From Torulaspora globosa (lineage: Eukaryota > Ascomycota > Saccharomycetes > Saccharomycetales > Saccharomycetaceae): a stretch of DNA of 64,000 bases. The stretch's first letter is position 1, and every line of letters starts with the position of its first letter. The notes beneath the pieces were generated by a model. It was given only the letters and a program-made list of their open reading frames with translations. It was not told where the DNA came from and made no database searches. Positions 62,929-64,000 of this stretch are shown one piece after another. The stretch is from positions 558,001 to 622,000 of the forward strand of contig NC_050731.1 of NCBI RefSeq assembly GCF_014133895.1, given 5' to 3'. The position numbers were made by a program, and so were the translations under genes.

Positions 62929-64000
62929 ATGCTCCTCAGTCGCTTCCATTTACCCAAATCAGCTTCTTTGCCAGCTTGGCGCCGAAACGTACAGGTTACT
63001 ACCAGATGTCTGTCCAGGGACTCATTCTTCCCAAGAGAAAAGGAAGTCAAGAAATCTGAGCTCAACTTGAGAACTATGAAACCCCCCTCCGGTACTCAGG
63101 ACTCTTCACGTTATTTAAGAAGGACTTTTGCCCCGAAATATCAGCGATCTCGTTCTACAATCGAAGATGAACTAGAGCATGTGTTGACTGGTTCTTTGAC
63201 GGTGAAGCCCTGTACAACAGTCAGCACCGGGGAACGTTATGACTTTGAGAAGTGTATCCAATTACTACATTCCAAGGGTCTTCGAGCAGTGAGTTTGATT
63301 CCAAATGAAATTCTATCCTTTAGATATCAAGCCAACGGCTACCGAGGTGATGTTATGATTTTAATTCAAAATGGTACCATTGTTAACTGGGGCTTTGACG
63401 AAACCTTTGTCAGCCAGAATATCTTGCATCTAGTTGAAGATGCTCGAATAAATCCTCTTCCTCACGAATCTTTTGAAACAGAGGACATGGATTTTGTTGA
63501 AGTTGAAAGCGTGGAACAATATGAAGGTATTCAAACTAGCGTTTCGCAGACGTCGGATATTGCTACAACTTTGGCTAAGTATGCTGGCACTAGCTTTTTG
63601 GCTGGGGATCTCATCGTCATTAATTCGACTGATTCTGATTCAGGAATGCTGGATAAAGCTGCGTTCTCTAGTGGACTTGCCAGAAGTACAAATCTAGCAG
63701 TGCTGGAGAAAGCCTTGGAAGCTCACATATCGCAAACAAGAATTATCACTGAAAAGATATCGAAAGGCATGAAGCTCAAACTGGGAGAAGGGGAAGCTTT
63801 GAAGCTGATTGGAAGGTTATTTTTAATCAGAGGCAAATTGAATCTATATTCCGAATTAATTGAAACTCCAGACCTATACTGGAGTGAGCCTCAGCTGGAA
63901 CGAACTTTCAAACAAACCTCCAAATATTTGGATATTGGACCAAGGATCAGCATTCTGAACACCAAGTTAGACTACTCGACAGATGAGTGTCGTGCGCTAA
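62929..64000 (+). CDS. MRX10: DUF155 mitochondrial protein, MRX10/YDR282C ortholog (3' truncated by window)
   Basis: At least 357 residues, cut by the window end, so the C-terminus is missing; the yeast protein has about 414. The N-terminus is basic and Ser-rich (MLLSRFHLPKSASLPAWRRN), like a mitochondrial presequence. The DUF155 (Rmd1/Rmd8/YDR282C) domain begins around residue 95 with CTTVSTGERYDFEKCIQLL, then IQNGTIVNWGFDET and DIATTLAKYAGTSFLAGD. A later block (LKLGEGEALKLIGRLFLIRGKLNL) is also typical. Mrx10 associates with mitochondrial expressosomes; its role is not clear. In S. cerevisiae YDR282C lies next to GCN2 (YDR283C). Confidence 0.9.
   Translation, partial: MLLSRFHLPKSASLPAWRRNVQVTTRCLSRDSFFPREKEVKKSELNLRTMKPPSGTQDSSRYLRRTFAPKYQRSRSTIEDELEHVLTGSLTVKPCTTVSTGERYDFEKCIQLLHSKGLRAVSLIPNEILSFRYQANGYRGDVMILIQNGTIVNWGFDETFVSQNILHLVEDARINPLPHESFETEDMDFVEVESVEQYEGIQTSVSQTSDIATTLAKYAGTSFLAGDLIVINSTDSDSGMLDKAAFSSGLARSTNLAVLEKALEAHISQTRIITEKISKGMKLKLGEGEALKLIGRLFLIRGKLNLYSELIETPDLYWSEPQLERTFKQTSKYLDIGPRISILNTKLDYSTDECRAL

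Overview
This is a chromosomal segment from a budding yeast of the family Saccharomycetaceae. It is gene-dense and made almost entirely of conserved single-copy genes with short intergenic spacers. There are no transposons, LTRs, CRISPR arrays or rRNA genes, and I recognised no tRNA gene. Nearly every protein can be matched, from memory of the family, to a Saccharomyces cerevisiae gene. Two genes carry spliceosomal introns with yeast-type signals (GTATGT or GTAAGT, TACTAAC-like branch site, YAG).

The gene order identifies the lineage. The genes run through one block of S. cerevisiae chromosome IV (YDR306C down to YDR282C), interleaved with genes from chromosome VIII (YHR034C-YHR042W and YHR056C-YHR059W). 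Pairs that are duplicated in S. cerevisiae (CPR5/CPR2, RSC3/RSC30, PRO1/YHR033W) occur once here. That is the pattern of a species that diverged before the whole-genome duplication (for example Lachancea, Torulaspora, Zygotorulaspora, Zygosaccharomyces or relatives). I cannot fix the genus from sequence alone.

Layout. 0-7 kb: F-box protein, HNT2, mS41, MED6, CPR5-like ER cyclophilin and RSC3-like Zn-cluster protein; part of this stretch is unusually GC-rich. 7-15.7 kb: AIM24-family protein, GPI11, CFT1, PRO1, PIH1. 15.8-25.7 kb: BFR2, ATP5, SUR2, MHR1, HDA2, DPL1. 25.9-39.2 kb: BRL1, PUT2, SSD1, RRF1, MSC7, VMA10 (its first exon is only the ATG) and BCD1. 39.2-47.7 kb: a divergent OLE1-like fatty-acid desaturase, SRP101, HRQ1, RTT103. 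47.8-64 kb: SRB2/MED20 (with intron), GCN2, DPP1, ZIP1, a YDR286C-like glutaredoxin fold protein, NSE3, NCP1 and the start of an MRX10/YDR282C-like gene cut by the window edge. The GCN2-NSE3 part is inverted relative to S. cerevisiae.

There is no operon-like system; the genes are individually transcribed housekeeping genes. Some functions recur: two Mediator head subunits (MED6, MED20), proline synthesis and breakdown (PRO1, PUT2), long-chain-base metabolism (SUR2, DPL1), other lipid enzymes (OLE1-like, DPP1, NCP1, GPI11) and several mitochondrial translation proteins (mS41, MHR1/mL67, RRF1). Recognisable regulatory sites fit the genes they precede: PAC/RRPE at BFR2 and BCD1, a Put3-type CGG-N10-CCG site at PUT2, URS1 sites at ZIP1, and CACGTG (Cbf1-type) sites at PIH1, ATP5 and SRB2. 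I found no convincing new multi-gene system. The most interesting items are the divergent desaturase, the tiny exons, a GC-rich hairpin-bearing spacer near 20.9 kb and a possible 5'-leader intron before SSD1. Gene starts were moved to the first suitable ATG wherever a reading frame opened on GTG or TTG.
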